From: Sphingomonas limnosediminicola
Lineage (GTDB): Bacteria; Pseudomonadota; Alphaproteobacteria; Sphingomonadales; Sphingomonadaceae
Assembly (NCBI RefSeq): GCF_039537965.1
Contig: NZ_BAABBM010000001.1
Coordinates: 2,641,501-2,705,500, forward strand
Direction of reading: 5' to 3'
Length of the DNA: 64,000 bases
Shown in pieces: positions 1-9,895 of this stretch. The position numbers were made by a program, and so were the translations under genes. The notes beneath the pieces were generated by a model. The model saw nothing but the letters and a program-made list of their open reading frames with translations, made no database searches and was not told where the DNA came from. Position 1 is the first letter of the stretch. Each line of letters opens with the position of its first letter.

Positions 1-1
1 C

Positions 2-22
2 GGCCTGAAGCACATGGACTGA
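2..22 (+). CDS. C-terminal tail of an upstream gene (partial)
   Basis: The first bases read in frame as Gly-Leu-Lys-His-Met-Asp followed by TGA, which would be the end of a gene lying to the left of the window. Six residues are too few to name a family. The 114 bases between this stop and katG would hold the katG promoter; I see no convincing operator there. Confidence 0.3.
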   Translation, partial: GLKHMD

Positions 23-118
23 GTTTCGGCAGCACTTATCGATTCTGCTGTTCTCACTGACGAAGGAATCCGGTTTCCGTCCGCCCCGCCTCGCGACTAG
101 TCGTCGCGTCGACATTAG

Positions 119-2374
<2,256 letters not shown>

Positions 2375-2447
2375 CCTTCAGCTCGGGCCGTCGCGGCGCT
2401 TCCTTCCCCTCCCCGGCGCCGCGGCGTGCCCGCCGTGTCGGGGACAT

Positions 2448-3413
2448 TTAAAGTGAAGGTTCGAGAGTCCGGATGGGCTCGGGCTGGGCACCTGCGGCGA
2501 GCTTCGGATGGAGCTCCAGCATGATGCGGCGCAGCGTTCCGGCGAGCAGCTGGAATTCGGTCTCGCGCGGGCTTGAACGACGCCAGATCAAGGCGATGCG
2601 GCGATAGCCGTGGTCGGAGCTCAGCGGCTTCGCATCTACTTGGGTGCCTTCGAGGATCCCGGCTTCGATCGCCATCGACGGGATGAAGGTCAGCCCAAGG
2701 CCGTTATCGACCATCTGCACCAGCGTATGCAGCGACGTGCCCATCATCGCGGCATGCGCGCGTAAGTCGGGCCGGTTGCAGGCCGACAGTGCGTGATCCT
2801 TCAGGCAATGCCCGTCTTCGAGCAACAGCATGCGGCTCTCGTCGATCGCGGCGACATCGACTTGGCTGCCAGCAGGTGCTTCGCCGCGCGGAAAGGCGAC
2901 GAACAAGGGATCGTCGAACAGCGCCGCGGACTCGATGTCGCCGCAATTGTAGGGCAGGGCGAGCAGCACGCAGTCGAGCTGGCCGCGGTGAAGCGCCTCG
3001 CATGCAGCCTGGCTGGTCTCCTCGCGAAGATAGAGCTTGAGGCTCGGCCACTCGCGCCGCAGCCGCGGCAGCATTGCCGGGAGCAGGAAGGGCGCGATGG
3101 TCGGGATGACGCCCATGCGCAGCTCGCCGTGTAACGGCTGGCCCTCGGCGCGCGCCATCTCGGCCAGCTCCTCGGTCTCGCGCAGCACGCGAACGGCTTT
3201 CTCGGCGATCTTCTCGCCCAGAGCCGTGAACCGGACCACGCGCCGCGTCCGCTCGACCAACGTCACGTTGAGCAAGGTCTCTAGCTCGCGAAGCCCCGCG
3301 GACAGCGTCGACTGCGTGACGAAGCACGCCTCTGCCGCCTTGCCGAAATGGCCATGCTGCCGGAGCGAAACCAGATATTGCAGCTGCTTGATCGTGGGCA
3401 GGTGGACGGTCAT
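2448..3413 (-). CDS. oxyR: OxyR, LysR-type hydrogen-peroxide regulator
   Basis: LysR-family transcription factor, 321 residues from the ATG at 3413 (an upstream in-frame start at 3434 would add seven residues). The N-terminal winged helix-turn-helix starts LPTIKQLQYLVSL, followed by an effector-binding domain. Two cysteines, about Cys203 (GHCLKD) and Cys212 (SACN), have the nine-residue spacing of the redox cysteines Cys199/Cys208 of E. coli OxyR, which makes this OxyR rather than a generic LysR protein. It is divergent from ahpC and next to katG, the classic OxyR targets, so it probably controls both and itself. Confidence 0.93.
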   Translation of the reverse strand: MTVHLPTIKQLQYLVSLRQHGHFGKAAEACFVTQSTLSAGLRELETLLNVTLVERTRRVVRFTALGEKIAEKAVRVLRETEELAEMARAEGQPLHGELRMGVIPTIAPFLLPAMLPRLRREWPSLKLYLREETSQAACEALHRGQLDCVLLALPYNCGDIESAALFDDPLFVAFPRGEAPAGSQVDVAAIDESRMLLLEDGHCLKDHALSACNRPDLRAHAAMMGTSLHTLVQMVDNGLGLTFIPSMAIEAGILEGTQVDAKPLSSDHGYRRIALIWRRSSPRETEFQLLAGTLRRIMLELHPKLAAGAQPEPIRTLEPSL

Positions 3414-3430
3414 CGGCCTAATCGAAAAAC

Positions 3431-3486
3431 TCAATCAATATAGTCGATATAATGGACTTGAACGATTGAAGCCAGCGCCATAGATG
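3431..3486 (+). promoter_or_regulatory. oxyR-ahpC intergenic operator and ahpC promoter
   Basis: An inverted repeat TCAATC (3431-3436) / GATTGA (3464-3469) flanks an AT-rich core containing ATAG and ATAT half-sites, as expected for a LysR/OxyR site. It abuts a possible ahpC promoter: TTGAAC (3458-3463), 17 bases, TAGATG (3481-3486). An activator bound just upstream of or over the -35 would fit OxyR control of ahpC. Spacing and symmetry are visible; the assignment to OxyR is inferred from the neighbouring genes. Confidence 0.5.
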
Positions 3487-3536
3487 CTGCGCTGCAAGAC
3501 AGACTTTGTGCAATGCAACAGAATGGAGTTTCCTGA

Positions 3537-4082
3537 ATGCTGACCGTTGGTGACAAGCTTCCCTCCCTCAAGCTTCCCGTTCAGCAGGGCACGTCCGCGC
3601 TGCCGGCGGGCGAGACGATCGATCTCGGCCAGACCAACGGCAAGTGGAAGGTCCTCTTCTACTGGCCGAAAGACTTCACGTTCGTTTGCCCGACCGAGAT
3701 CGCCGGCTATGCCGAGCTGAAGCAGGATTTCGAGGATCGCGACGCCGTCCTTCTCGGCGCGTCGACGGACACCGCGCACGTGCACTTCGCCTGGCGCCGT
3801 TCGGATGAGCAGCTGGCGAACGCCGACTTCCCGTGGATCGCGGACAACAAGCGCGAGCTGGCGGAAACGCTTGGTATCCTCGACCGCGAAGAGGGTGTCG
3901 CCTTCCGCGCGACGTTCATCGTCGACCCAGACAACGTCATCCAGCACGTCACGGTGAACGGGCTCAACGTCGGCCGTAATCCGGCAGAGACGCTGCGTGT
4001 TCTCGATGCTCTTCAGACTGACGAACTTTGCCCCTGCAACTGGACGCCGGGCGAAGAGGTGTTGAAGCCGCAGGCTGCGTAA
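3537..4082 (+). CDS. ahpC: alkyl hydroperoxide reductase AhpC (2-Cys peroxiredoxin)
   Basis: Thiol peroxidase of 181 residues that reduces organic peroxides and hydrogen peroxide. The peroxidatic cysteine is Cys51 in TFVCPTE. C-terminal cysteines Cys165 and Cys167 in ELCPCNW supply the resolving thiol. A GGAG ribosome site precedes the ATG. No ahpF reductase follows; instead ahpD lies downstream, so the AhpC-AhpD route, in which AhpD carries electrons to AhpC, is the likely recycling path as in mycobacteria. Divergent from oxyR. Confidence 0.95.
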   Translation: MLTVGDKLPSLKLPVQQGTSALPAGETIDLGQTNGKWKVLFYWPKDFTFVCPTEIAGYAELKQDFEDRDAVLLGASTDTAHVHFAWRRSDEQLANADFPWIADNKRELAETLGILDREEGVAFRATFIVDPDNVIQHVTVNGLNVGRNPAETLRVLDALQTDELCPCNWTPGEEVLKPQAA

Positions 4083-4093
4083 CCATTTAAGTG

Positions 4094-4123
4094 TGGCCCT
4101 TCCAGTCCCCTCCGGAAGGGCCA
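4094..4123 (+). terminator. hairpin just after ahpC
   Basis: A perfect 10-bp inverted repeat TGGCCCTTCC (4094-4103) / GGAAGGGCCA (4114-4123) lies 11 bases after the ahpC stop. No T-run follows, so it may protect the 3' end or help the next hairpin rather than terminate alone. Confidence 0.5.
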
Positions 4124-4155
4124 TTGGCCGTCAGCCCCCTTTGACTGGCCAAACC

Positions 4156-4191
4156 GAAGGGGCGGGCTTTCTTCCCCAGGCCCGCCCCTTC
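4156..4191 (+). terminator. strong hairpin between ahpC and ahpD
   Basis: A perfect 12-bp stem, 4156-4167 pairing with 4180-4191, with a 12-base pyrimidine-rich loop, is followed by a short T-rich stretch (TTCTTCATAT counting the end of the stem). It is the second hairpin in the ahpC-ahpD gap and could terminate or attenuate transcription before ahpD. Confidence 0.65.
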
Positions 4192-4217
4192 TTCATATCC
4201 AGATCAGCGGAGAACCC

Positions 4218-4736
4218 ATGTCTCTCAAGCAGTTCGCTGAGACCTTGCCCGACTATGCCAAGGACCTGCGCCTCAACCTCGGATCGATCCTCAGCGACCA
4301 GCTGATGGGGGATGAGCGCAAGCTCGCGCTCCTGCTCTCTTGCGCGCATGGATCAGGATACCGCCCGCTGGTTGCAGCTGCGGAAGCCGAGGTCGAAGGC
4401 AAGCTGTCCGACCAGGTCGCCAATGCGGCGCGCGGCGCGGCGGCGGTGATGGCGATGAACAATGTCTACTACCGCTTCGTGCACCTCGCGTCGAACGCCG
4501 AATACGGCAAGTTGCCGGCACGCCTACGCATGAATTTCATCGGTTCGCACGGCATCGCCAAGGACGATTTCGAATTGATGAGCTTGGCAGTGTCGGCGAT
4601 GAACGGCTGCGGCATGTGCATCGACAGCCACGAGCGCGTGCTTCTGGAACATGGCGTGAAGCCGGACACGATCCAGTCGGCGGTGAGGATTGCGGCCGTG
4701 ATGAAGGCGATCGCGACCGTTCACGCAACGCTTTAG
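4218..4736 (+). CDS. ahpD: alkylhydroperoxidase AhpD
   Basis: AhpD of the carboxymuconolactone decarboxylase fold, 172 residues. The catalytic motif is Cys131-Gly-Met-Cys134 followed by His138 (NGCGMCIDSHE), the redox pair and proton relay of AhpD. It reduces AhpC or acts directly on peroxides. It starts 135 bases after ahpC, with two hairpins between, so it may have lower or separate expression. Confidence 0.93.
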   Translation: MSLKQFAETLPDYAKDLRLNLGSILSDQLMGDERKLALLLSCAHGSGYRPLVAAAEAEVEGKLSDQVANAARGAAAVMAMNNVYYRFVHLASNAEYGKLPARLRMNFIGSHGIAKDDFELMSLAVSAMNGCGMCIDSHERVLLEHGVKPDTIQSAVRIAAVMKAIATVHATL

Positions 4737-4743
4737 GTTTGCG

Positions 4744-5133
4744 TCAGTCGACCCGCTCGAGCTGCGGGTTGGTCCACAAATAGGCAGCGGGAATTGCGAG
4801 TGCGAACGCCGCCGTCAGCAGCGGCAGCGGATAGCCCGGCGAGAGCAGCAAGAGCGCCCAAGCCGGGGTCGTCAGCGCGACCAGGCCGACAAGCGTCAGC
4901 GCACCGGACGCTTCTTCCAGGACCGACGCAAGGGTGTGACGCTCGGCAAATAGCCTTCTGAGCTCGTCGACGGTGCGGCTGGCAGTCTTCGTGCAGACTG
5001 CCGGGATCAGCCCATGGATGATGCAGGCCAGACCGGCCGCGATAAGCATCAGCCCGACACCGACCGCGAAGCGCAGGTGTTCGAAATAATCTTCACCCGC
5101 CTCGATCAGGTGTACCCTCGATTTCGTCAGCAT
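4744..5133 (-). CDS. small membrane protein, DUF6356-like N-terminus
   Basis: Hypothetical inner-membrane protein of 129 residues. The first half (YFEHLRFAVGVGLMLIAAGL, then an HGLIPAVCTKTASRTV stretch) resembles DUF6356 proteins of sphingomonads, one transmembrane helix with a conserved YFEH start. The second half adds two hydrophobic segments near residues 80-120 that such proteins often lack. It is convergent with ahpD, 7 bases away. Function unknown. Confidence 0.6.
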   Translation of the reverse strand: MLTKSRVHLIEAGEDYFEHLRFAVGVGLMLIAAGLACIIHGLIPAVCTKTASRTVDELRRLFAERHTLASVLEEASGALTLVGLVALTTPAWALLLLSPGYPLPLLTAAFALAIPAAYLWTNPQLERVD

Positions 5134-5216
5134 GCGCGGTCCTCACAGTCCGGCGCATCATGTACCCTACTTCACGAGTCGGGAATACGCGTTCTGCGTT
5201 CCAGCTTCGCCCGGGG

Positions 5217-5993
5217 TCAGCTCAGCGCACGATAGAGGCCGTAGAGGCTCGTGGCGGTCAGAAGTGCGCCGACGAAGGTTAGCAGCGTGTCGGGATTGAC
5301 GCGCTTGGCGATGAACGCGCCGAACGGGGCCGCGATGACGCCGCCGATCAGAAGCCCGGCGGTCGCCGTGGTGAAAGCCGCCCAGCCCAGTGTCGCCAGA
5401 AAGGTCGCGGATATGGTGACCGTCAGGAAGAATTCGGCCGTATTCACGGTGCCGATCGTCTTGCGCGGGTTGCTACCCTGCACCAGCAGGTTGGACGTTA
5501 CGATGCCGCCCCAGCCGCCGCCGCCTGCGGCATCGAGGAACCCGCCGAGCAATCCGAGCGACGACACCACGCGCGGACGGCGCTCCGTATGGCGGTGCAT
5601 GATGCCGCGGTAGAACAGGTAAAGGCCCAGCGCAGTCAGATAGGTGAGGACGATCGGCTTTGCGATCGTCGCATCGATCCGCGTCAGCACATAGGCGCCG
5701 AGCACGCCGCCGATCACGCCCGGGATTGCCAGGCGAAAAAACAATTTCCAGTCGACGTTGCGGTGCGCCACGTGGCTGATGCCGGAAACGGCGGTCGTGA
5801 ACGTCTCAGCCGTATGCACGCCCGCTGACGCGGCGGCCGGCGGCACGCCCATGCTGATCAGCAGGGTGCTCGAAATCTGGCCGTAAGCCATGCCCAGAGC
5901 CCCGTCGACGAGCTGCGCCGCGAAGCCGATGAGAATGAAGATGAGTAGGGTCGAAGGATCGCCCAGGATCGACGTGAGGATAGCCCGCTCCAG
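5217..5993 (-). CDS. TauE/SafE-family sulfite/anion permease
   Basis: Multi-pass inner-membrane permease of the TauE/SafE family (export of sulfite, sulfoacetate or related anions). Visible family blocks include VDGALGMAYG, a glycine-rich GGFLDAAGGGGWGG segment mid-protein and a hydrophobic C-terminus. The first canonical start is the ATG at 5891, but that lies inside the family's first helix. The same frame stays open upstream through a hydrophobic run (STLLIFILIGFAAQLVDGA) with no ATG, GTG or TTG. I extended to a CTG at 5993; a frameshift or sequencing error is the alternative. It is divergent from cysE, which fits sulfur metabolism. Confidence 0.75.
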   Translation of the reverse strand: MERAILTSILGDPSTLLIFILIGFAAQLVDGALGMAYGQISSTLLISMGVPPAAASAGVHTAETFTTAVSGISHVAHRNVDWKLFFRLAIPGVIGGVLGAYVLTRIDATIAKPIVLTYLTALGLYLFYRGIMHRHTERRPRVVSSLGLLGGFLDAAGGGGWGGIVTSNLLVQGSNPRKTIGTVNTAEFFLTVTISATFLATLGWAAFTTATAGLLIGGVIAAPFGAFIAKRVNPDTLLTFVGALLTATSLYGLYRALS

Positions 5994-6119
5994 CCCTGTT
6001 TGTCGCGACTTGCACTAACGTTACGGGTCCCGGCAAGGTCCGTTGGCGCACGATTTCTCAGCTCGGCTGGAATTCGCGGCGCTTCAGACATAAATTGAAG
6101 CCGTAACGGAAAGAGGTTC

Positions 6120-6812
6120 TTGCGCTTGCAATCCGGACTGTTGGCTTATCTGGACTCGGTCAAATCACGCGATCCGGCTGCGCGTTCGCGCTGGGACGTG
6201 CTGTTTTATCCGGGCGTTCTGGCGCTCGGGCTCCATCGCCTCGCGCATTGGTTGTGGGAGGGGGACCTGACCTTCCTTGCGCGGCTGGTGAACCACATGT
6301 CCCGCTTCCTGACCGGCATCGACATCCATCCCGGCGCGAAGATCGGCAAGCGCTTCTTCCTCGATCACGGCTTCAGCGTGATCGGAGAAAGCGCGATCAT
6401 TGAAGACGATGTCACCATTTACCAGCACGTAACGCTCGGCGGCACGAACCCGACGACCGGCGTGGGCGGCAAACGCCACCCGACGATCAAGTCCGGCGTG
6501 GTCATCGGCTCCGGCGCGCAGGTGCTCGGGCCGATTGAGGTTGGCGAAGGCGCGAAGATCGGCGCCAATTCGGTCGTCACCAAGGATGTCGTGCCTGGCT
6601 CAACCGTCGTCGGCATTCCGGCCCGCCCGGTCCCGATTGACGCCGTCCACTACAGCCCGGGATTCATGGCTTACGGCACACCCTGCGGCGAGGACATCGA
6701 CCCGTTGCGGACGCGCCTTGGGGAGCTCGAAAAGGAGCTTGAAGACCTGCGTGCGGAGATCGCGGTTCTGAGAGGGGCCCGCCAGCCGCAGCCGAAGGTG
6801 AAGTCCGCTTGA
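6120..6812 (+). CDS. cysE: serine O-acetyltransferase CysE
   Basis: Transfers acetyl from acetyl-CoA to L-serine, the committed step of cysteine synthesis. The 230 residues comprise a short helical N-terminus and a left-handed beta-helix of hexapeptide repeats (IDIHPGAKIG, GVVIGSGAQVLGPIEVG) with the family block HVTLGGT. A C-terminal coiled tail (LGELEKELEDLRAEI) follows. It starts with TTG behind a GAAAGAGG ribosome site, and its stop overlaps the next gene's TTG start (TTGA), so the two are probably translationally coupled. The neighbouring permease is also sulfur-related. Confidence 0.93.
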   Translation: MRLQSGLLAYLDSVKSRDPAARSRWDVLFYPGVLALGLHRLAHWLWEGDLTFLARLVNHMSRFLTGIDIHPGAKIGKRFFLDHGFSVIGESAIIEDDVTIYQHVTLGGTNPTTGVGGKRHPTIKSGVVIGSGAQVLGPIEVGEGAKIGANSVVTKDVVPGSTVVGIPARPVPIDAVHYSPGFMAYGTPCGEDIDPLRTRLGELEKELEDLRAEIAVLRGARQPQPKVKSA

Positions 6813-7150
6813 GCGTCGTCGCGCCGTTCCCAGGGTCTCGGGACCGGCGCCCCATCGCCACATTCGACCGGCACGAGCTGATGCGGATCCTCGACCTCTA
6901 CGGTCGCATGGTCGCCGCGGGGCACTGGCGCGATTACGCGTTGCGCATCGATCCAGACGTTGCCGTCTTCGCTGCCTACCGCCGCCATTCCGAGCGCCCC
7001 GAAGTGCGCATAGAAAAACGCCCCGAGCTTCGGTTGAAGCAGGGGGCGTTTGCCTTGGTCGGTGAGCACGGTGTGGTACTGAAGCGGGGGCACGAGCTTG
7101 GGCCCGTGCTCGCCCCGCTGGAGCGCCGTTTTATGCGGCTGGTTGGGTAG
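6809..7150 (+). CDS. DUF2794 family protein
   Basis: Small soluble protein, 113 residues, matching DUF2794 of alphaproteobacteria: an FDRHELMRILDLYGRMVAAG helix, an alternating-charge middle (RIEKRPELRLKQG) and a C-terminal LERRFMRL. Function unknown. The TTG start overlaps the cysE stop. Its 3' end overlaps the end of the opposite-strand gene by 20 bases, and its codons encode a minus-strand terminator hairpin at 7014-7051. Confidence 0.85.
   Translation: MSVVAPFPGSRDRRPIATFDRHELMRILDLYGRMVAAGHWRDYALRIDPDVAVFAAYRRHSERPEVRIEKRPELRLKQGAFALVGEHGVVLKRGHELGPVLAPLERRFMRLVG
7014..7051 (-). terminator. intragenic terminator for the opposite-strand gene
   Basis: Read on the minus strand: a 9-bp stem (7051-7043 with 7024-7016), a 2x2 internal loop, a 5-bp stem closed by a four-base loop, then five T residues. 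This is a textbook intrinsic terminator. It lies inside the DUF2794 coding region and about 80 bases past the stop of the membrane-protein gene at 7131, which it would serve. Confidence 0.7.
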
Positions 7151-8255
7151 CGATCGCCGGCCGGTCGAGGTTCGGAAGCCGATCCTGCAGGTTTGCCGGA
7201 AGGCGCGTTACAATCACCCGCCGCGCCTGGTGCCAGAAGGCCGACAGCATCAGTAGGGCGGAGCCGATGACCAGCGCGGTCAGTGCGACGTTTAGTTCGA
7301 CCGCGCCGAACTGCTTGAACAGCTCGGTCAGCGCGTAGAGCACATAGGCCAGCGCCGAGACGAGGAGCGCGCGACGGTCAACCGCAAGCGCGGTCAGGCC
7401 GAACAGCACATACAGGCCGACGACGATGAGTGCCTCGCCGGTGCCGACGCTGCCGCTGGTCACGCCCATCAGGGTGAAGATCGGGTGCGCGATCATCGGC
7501 GCTGCGAGCAGGTGCAGCCAGAACGCGACGTCGGAGCGACGCGTGAGGCGGGCACGGTCCGAGGCATCCCACCACATCGCGAACAGGAACATGCCGATGC
7601 CGAGCAGGAGGACGAAGCCGAGGATCAGGTTCTTGGCGCTCTCCGTATTACCCGGCTGGACGATGCCGACGACGAGAGCGAGGAAGATGCCGGCGACTGC
7701 GGCAGCGCCCGCCGCGACGGTGATCGGCACGTGGAATCTGCGCCAGTGAAGCCAGGCCGCGCCCGCCGCGATCGCTGCGCTAAGACCGGCGACGATCGCC
7801 CCGTTGAGGTCGTTCGGGCCATTGAAACGCTCCGCCCCGAGGATCTGGACAAGCGCGAAGCCGGACGTTGCGAGCACCCCGCCGACGAAGGCAAGGAGAA
7901 GCAGGATCGACGGCAGCGCCATGCGCCGCCTCGCGGTGAAGAACAGCGCCAGCGGCCAAGCCGTGGCGGCGACGAACAGGGGGCCGAGGAAGCTCGGACC
8001 CATCTCGCCATGGTCGGTGATCAGGAGGCCCGTCGACTGCCCGGCGCTCTGGCCGATCCAGCCGACGGCGAACAACAGGATGGCTGCGGCGATCGAAACG
8101 AAGATGTCGTTGAAGCCGGTGAGGAGGCGAAATTGCTCCTCGTCCGGAATCACGGTCGATCGCTGCTGTTCGATATAGGCGCGCAGCGCATCCGCGTCCT
8201 TGGCGCTGATCGCCCCCGCGGCGATGGCGTCGTCAAGCTCTTGCTGGCTGTACAT
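7131..8255 (-). CDS. multi-pass membrane protein, DUF2157-like
   Basis: Hypothetical inner-membrane protein, 374 residues. A soluble N-terminal helix (MYSQQELDDAIAAGAISAKDADAL) resembles the start of DUF2157 proteins, followed by roughly ten to eleven hydrophobic segments and a short positively charged tail. No catalytic motif is evident. It is divergent from the SRAP gene, and its transcript probably ends at the hairpin inside DUF2794. Function unknown. Confidence 0.7.
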   Translation of the reverse strand: MYSQQELDDAIAAGAISAKDADALRAYIEQQRSTVIPDEEQFRLLTGFNDIFVSIAAAILLFAVGWIGQSAGQSTGLLITDHGEMGPSFLGPLFVAATAWPLALFFTARRRMALPSILLLLAFVGGVLATSGFALVQILGAERFNGPNDLNGAIVAGLSAAIAAGAAWLHWRRFHVPITVAAGAAAVAGIFLALVVGIVQPGNTESAKNLILGFVLLLGIGMFLFAMWWDASDRARLTRRSDVAFWLHLLAAPMIAHPIFTLMGVTSGSVGTGEALIVVGLYVLFGLTALAVDRRALLVSALAYVLYALTELFKQFGAVELNVALTALVIGSALLMLSAFWHQARRVIVTRLPANLQDRLPNLDRPAIATQPAA

Positions 8256-8289
8256 TCAGTCCTCCCGTTTTCCGGCATTGTAGGCTTTG

Positions 8290-8309
8290 TGTATTATAGT
8301 ATCAATACA
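8290..8309. promoter_or_regulatory. AT-rich palindrome in a divergent promoter region
   Basis: TGTATT (8290-8295) and AATACA (8304-8309) form an inverted repeat around an AT-rich centre, standing out in the GC-rich 99-base gap between the membrane-protein gene and the SRAP gene. It also holds -10-like hexamers on both strands. It could be an operator; no alphaproteobacterial LexA motif (GTTC-N7-GTTC) was seen. Confidence 0.35.
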
Positions 8310-8354
8310 GCAAGGCAGTTGACCCCGGCCACGCCAGCGCCAAATGGGTGCGCG

Positions 8355-8957
8355 ATGTGCAATCTCTACAGCATGACCGCGACGGTCGATGAGATGCGGC
8401 GGATTTTCGGCCCGTTCGAGGGCGATACGTCGAACGTGCCGGCTTATGACGAAATCTATCCGAACTATTCCGCGCCGGTCCTGCGGCGGAAGGAAGACGG
8501 CGGGCTGAAGCTCGAGATGATGAAATGGGGATTTCCCGGGCCGCAAGCGGCGGGCGGGCGGCCGGTCACCAACGTCCGCAATCTCGACAGCGGCTTCTGG
8601 CACAACGCGCTGAACGATCCAGCGCGGCGCTGCATCGTGCCTGTGACGAGCTTCTGCGAATGGACCGCCGAACCCGATCCTTCGACCAAGCGCAAGTCGA
8701 AGGTATGGTTCGGGCTAAGCGAGGAACATCATCCTTTGTTCGCCTTTGCCGGCATCTGGCGACCGGGCGAGGGCGGGCCGTACATGGCCTTCCTCACTTG
8801 CGAGGCTAACCAGTTGGTGGGCGAGGTTCATCCCAAGGCGATGCCGGTGATGCTGACCCCGGGAGCCGATGTCGACCAGTGGCTGTCGAGCGAACGGGCC
8901 AATGCGTGTGCGCTTGCGAGGCCGTTCGCGGAAACGTCGATGCGTCGCGTGAGTTAA
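8355..8957 (+). CDS. SRAP domain protein (YedK/HMCES-like)
   Basis: SOS-response-associated peptidase-fold protein of 200 residues. Family members covalently trap abasic sites in single-stranded DNA through Cys2, which becomes the N-terminal residue after methionine removal. Here the start is Met-Cys-Asn-Leu-Tyr, fixing the ATG at 8355 despite the longer open frame upstream. Other family landmarks are RCIVPVTSFCEW, FAGIW and the HPKAMPVML block carrying the active-site His. Acts in DNA repair; no clear LexA box was seen upstream. Confidence 0.92.
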   Translation: MCNLYSMTATVDEMRRIFGPFEGDTSNVPAYDEIYPNYSAPVLRRKEDGGLKLEMMKWGFPGPQAAGGRPVTNVRNLDSGFWHNALNDPARRCIVPVTSFCEWTAEPDPSTKRKSKVWFGLSEEHHPLFAFAGIWRPGEGGPYMAFLTCEANQLVGEVHPKAMPVMLTPGADVDQWLSSERANACALARPFAETSMRRVS

Positions 8958-8991
8958 GCGTCCAAAGCTCAAGTTACAGGAGAAGCAGGAC

Positions 8992-9384
8992 ATGGCGAAA
9001 AAGGCGACGGCCAAAGGCGGCCCGGCAGGCGGCGGCAAGAAGAGCACATCGAAGGCGGGTACCGCGGTCGCGCGGGTGTCGTCGGCGAGGAGCGGCGGAT
9101 CCCGTAAGGATAGTGGCAGCGGTTTCGACGCCAGCGAGGCATTCGTGAAGCTGCTTCAGAGTCCGTTAGTGGCCGAACTGGTCGCGGTCGCGGCGACGGC
9201 GGCGCTCGCGTCGTTGGCCGAGCACGGCTTCACCAGCGGCAGCGGCAATCGCGGCAAGCGGGCGGGCAAAGCGGTGAAGGAAGCCGGCAAGGCCGCGGCT
9301 GCTGCGATCGGACGCCGACTCGGCAACGAGTTCGACGAGATCAAGAAAGCGGCGAGCGCGACTAAGGCCGGCGCAAAAGCGTAA
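8992..9384 (+). CDS. hypothetical Ala/Lys/Gly-rich protein
   Basis: 130 residues, strongly basic. A low-complexity N-terminal 45 residues rich in Lys, Ala, Gly and Ser precedes an alanine-rich helical segment (LVAELVAVAATAALASLAEH), then a second Lys/Ala-rich tail. A good purine-rich ribosome site (AGGAGAAG) precedes the ATG. It might bind nucleic acid, but that is only composition-based. Its 3' end overlaps the opposing rsmD by 23 bases. Confidence 0.6.
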   Translation: MAKKATAKGGPAGGGKKSTSKAGTAVARVSSARSGGSRKDSGSGFDASEAFVKLLQSPLVAELVAVAATAALASLAEHGFTSGSGNRGKRAGKAVKEAGKAAAAAIGRRLGNEFDEIKKAASATKAGAKA

Positions 9385-9895
9385 GCTGGGCCCGCCCGAC
9401 ATCGCGGGTGGCTTCGAGAACGAAGTCGCCCGCGTCCACTGCGTCATTGCGCGAGGTTTCAACACTCATCCAGCCGCCGGGCGCCAGCCATTCGGCCTTG
9501 GCGACGGCTTCGACCACGGCTGAGCCGGCCCCCGCTCCATAAGGCGGATCGGCCAAGATCAGGTCGAACGGATCCGAGCGCGGCAATGTGAGTACTGACG
9601 TGCCGAGCACGCGCGGCGAGATCCCGAACTTTTCGGCATTGCGCTTGATGATCGCCTGCGCCTTCGCGTCATTTTCGACAAATGTTGCTGAGGCCGCGCC
9701 ACGCGACAGCGCCTCGAGCCCAAGCGCGCCGCTGCCGGCATAAAGATCGGCCACTCTGAGCTCCTCGAATGAGCCTAGGCGGCTGAGCAACATCGAGAAC
9801 AAGGTCTCGCGCACGCGGTCGGCGGTGGGGCGTGTCAACTCGCCAGGTGGTGCTTCGATCGGACGGCCGCGCCACTGTCCGGCGATAATCCTCAT
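9362..9895 (-). CDS. rsmD: 16S rRNA (guanine(966)-N2)-methyltransferase RsmD
   Basis: SAM-dependent Rossmann methyltransferase, 177 residues, that modifies G966 of 16S rRNA. The N-terminal MRIIAGQWRGR and RPTADRVRETLF blocks, the SAM loop DLYAGSGALGLEALSRG and the catalytic ADPPYG motif are all present. It follows the pseudouridine synthase gene with a 4-base overlap, so the two rRNA-modification genes form one operon. Confidence 0.95.
   Translation of the reverse strand: MRIIAGQWRGRPIEAPPGELTRPTADRVRETLFSMLLSRLGSFEELRVADLYAGSGALGLEALSRGAASATFVENDAKAQAIIKRNAEKFGISPRVLGTSVLTLPRSDPFDLILADPPYGAGAGSAVVEAVAKAEWLAPGGWMSVETSRNDAVDAGDFVLEATRDVGRAQLTLLRRP

Noticed and set aside
7485..8354. N-terminal extension of the SRAP frame by 290 codons
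   Set aside because: The family needs Met-Cys at the N-terminus, which is at 8355; the extension lies antisense to the membrane-protein gene.
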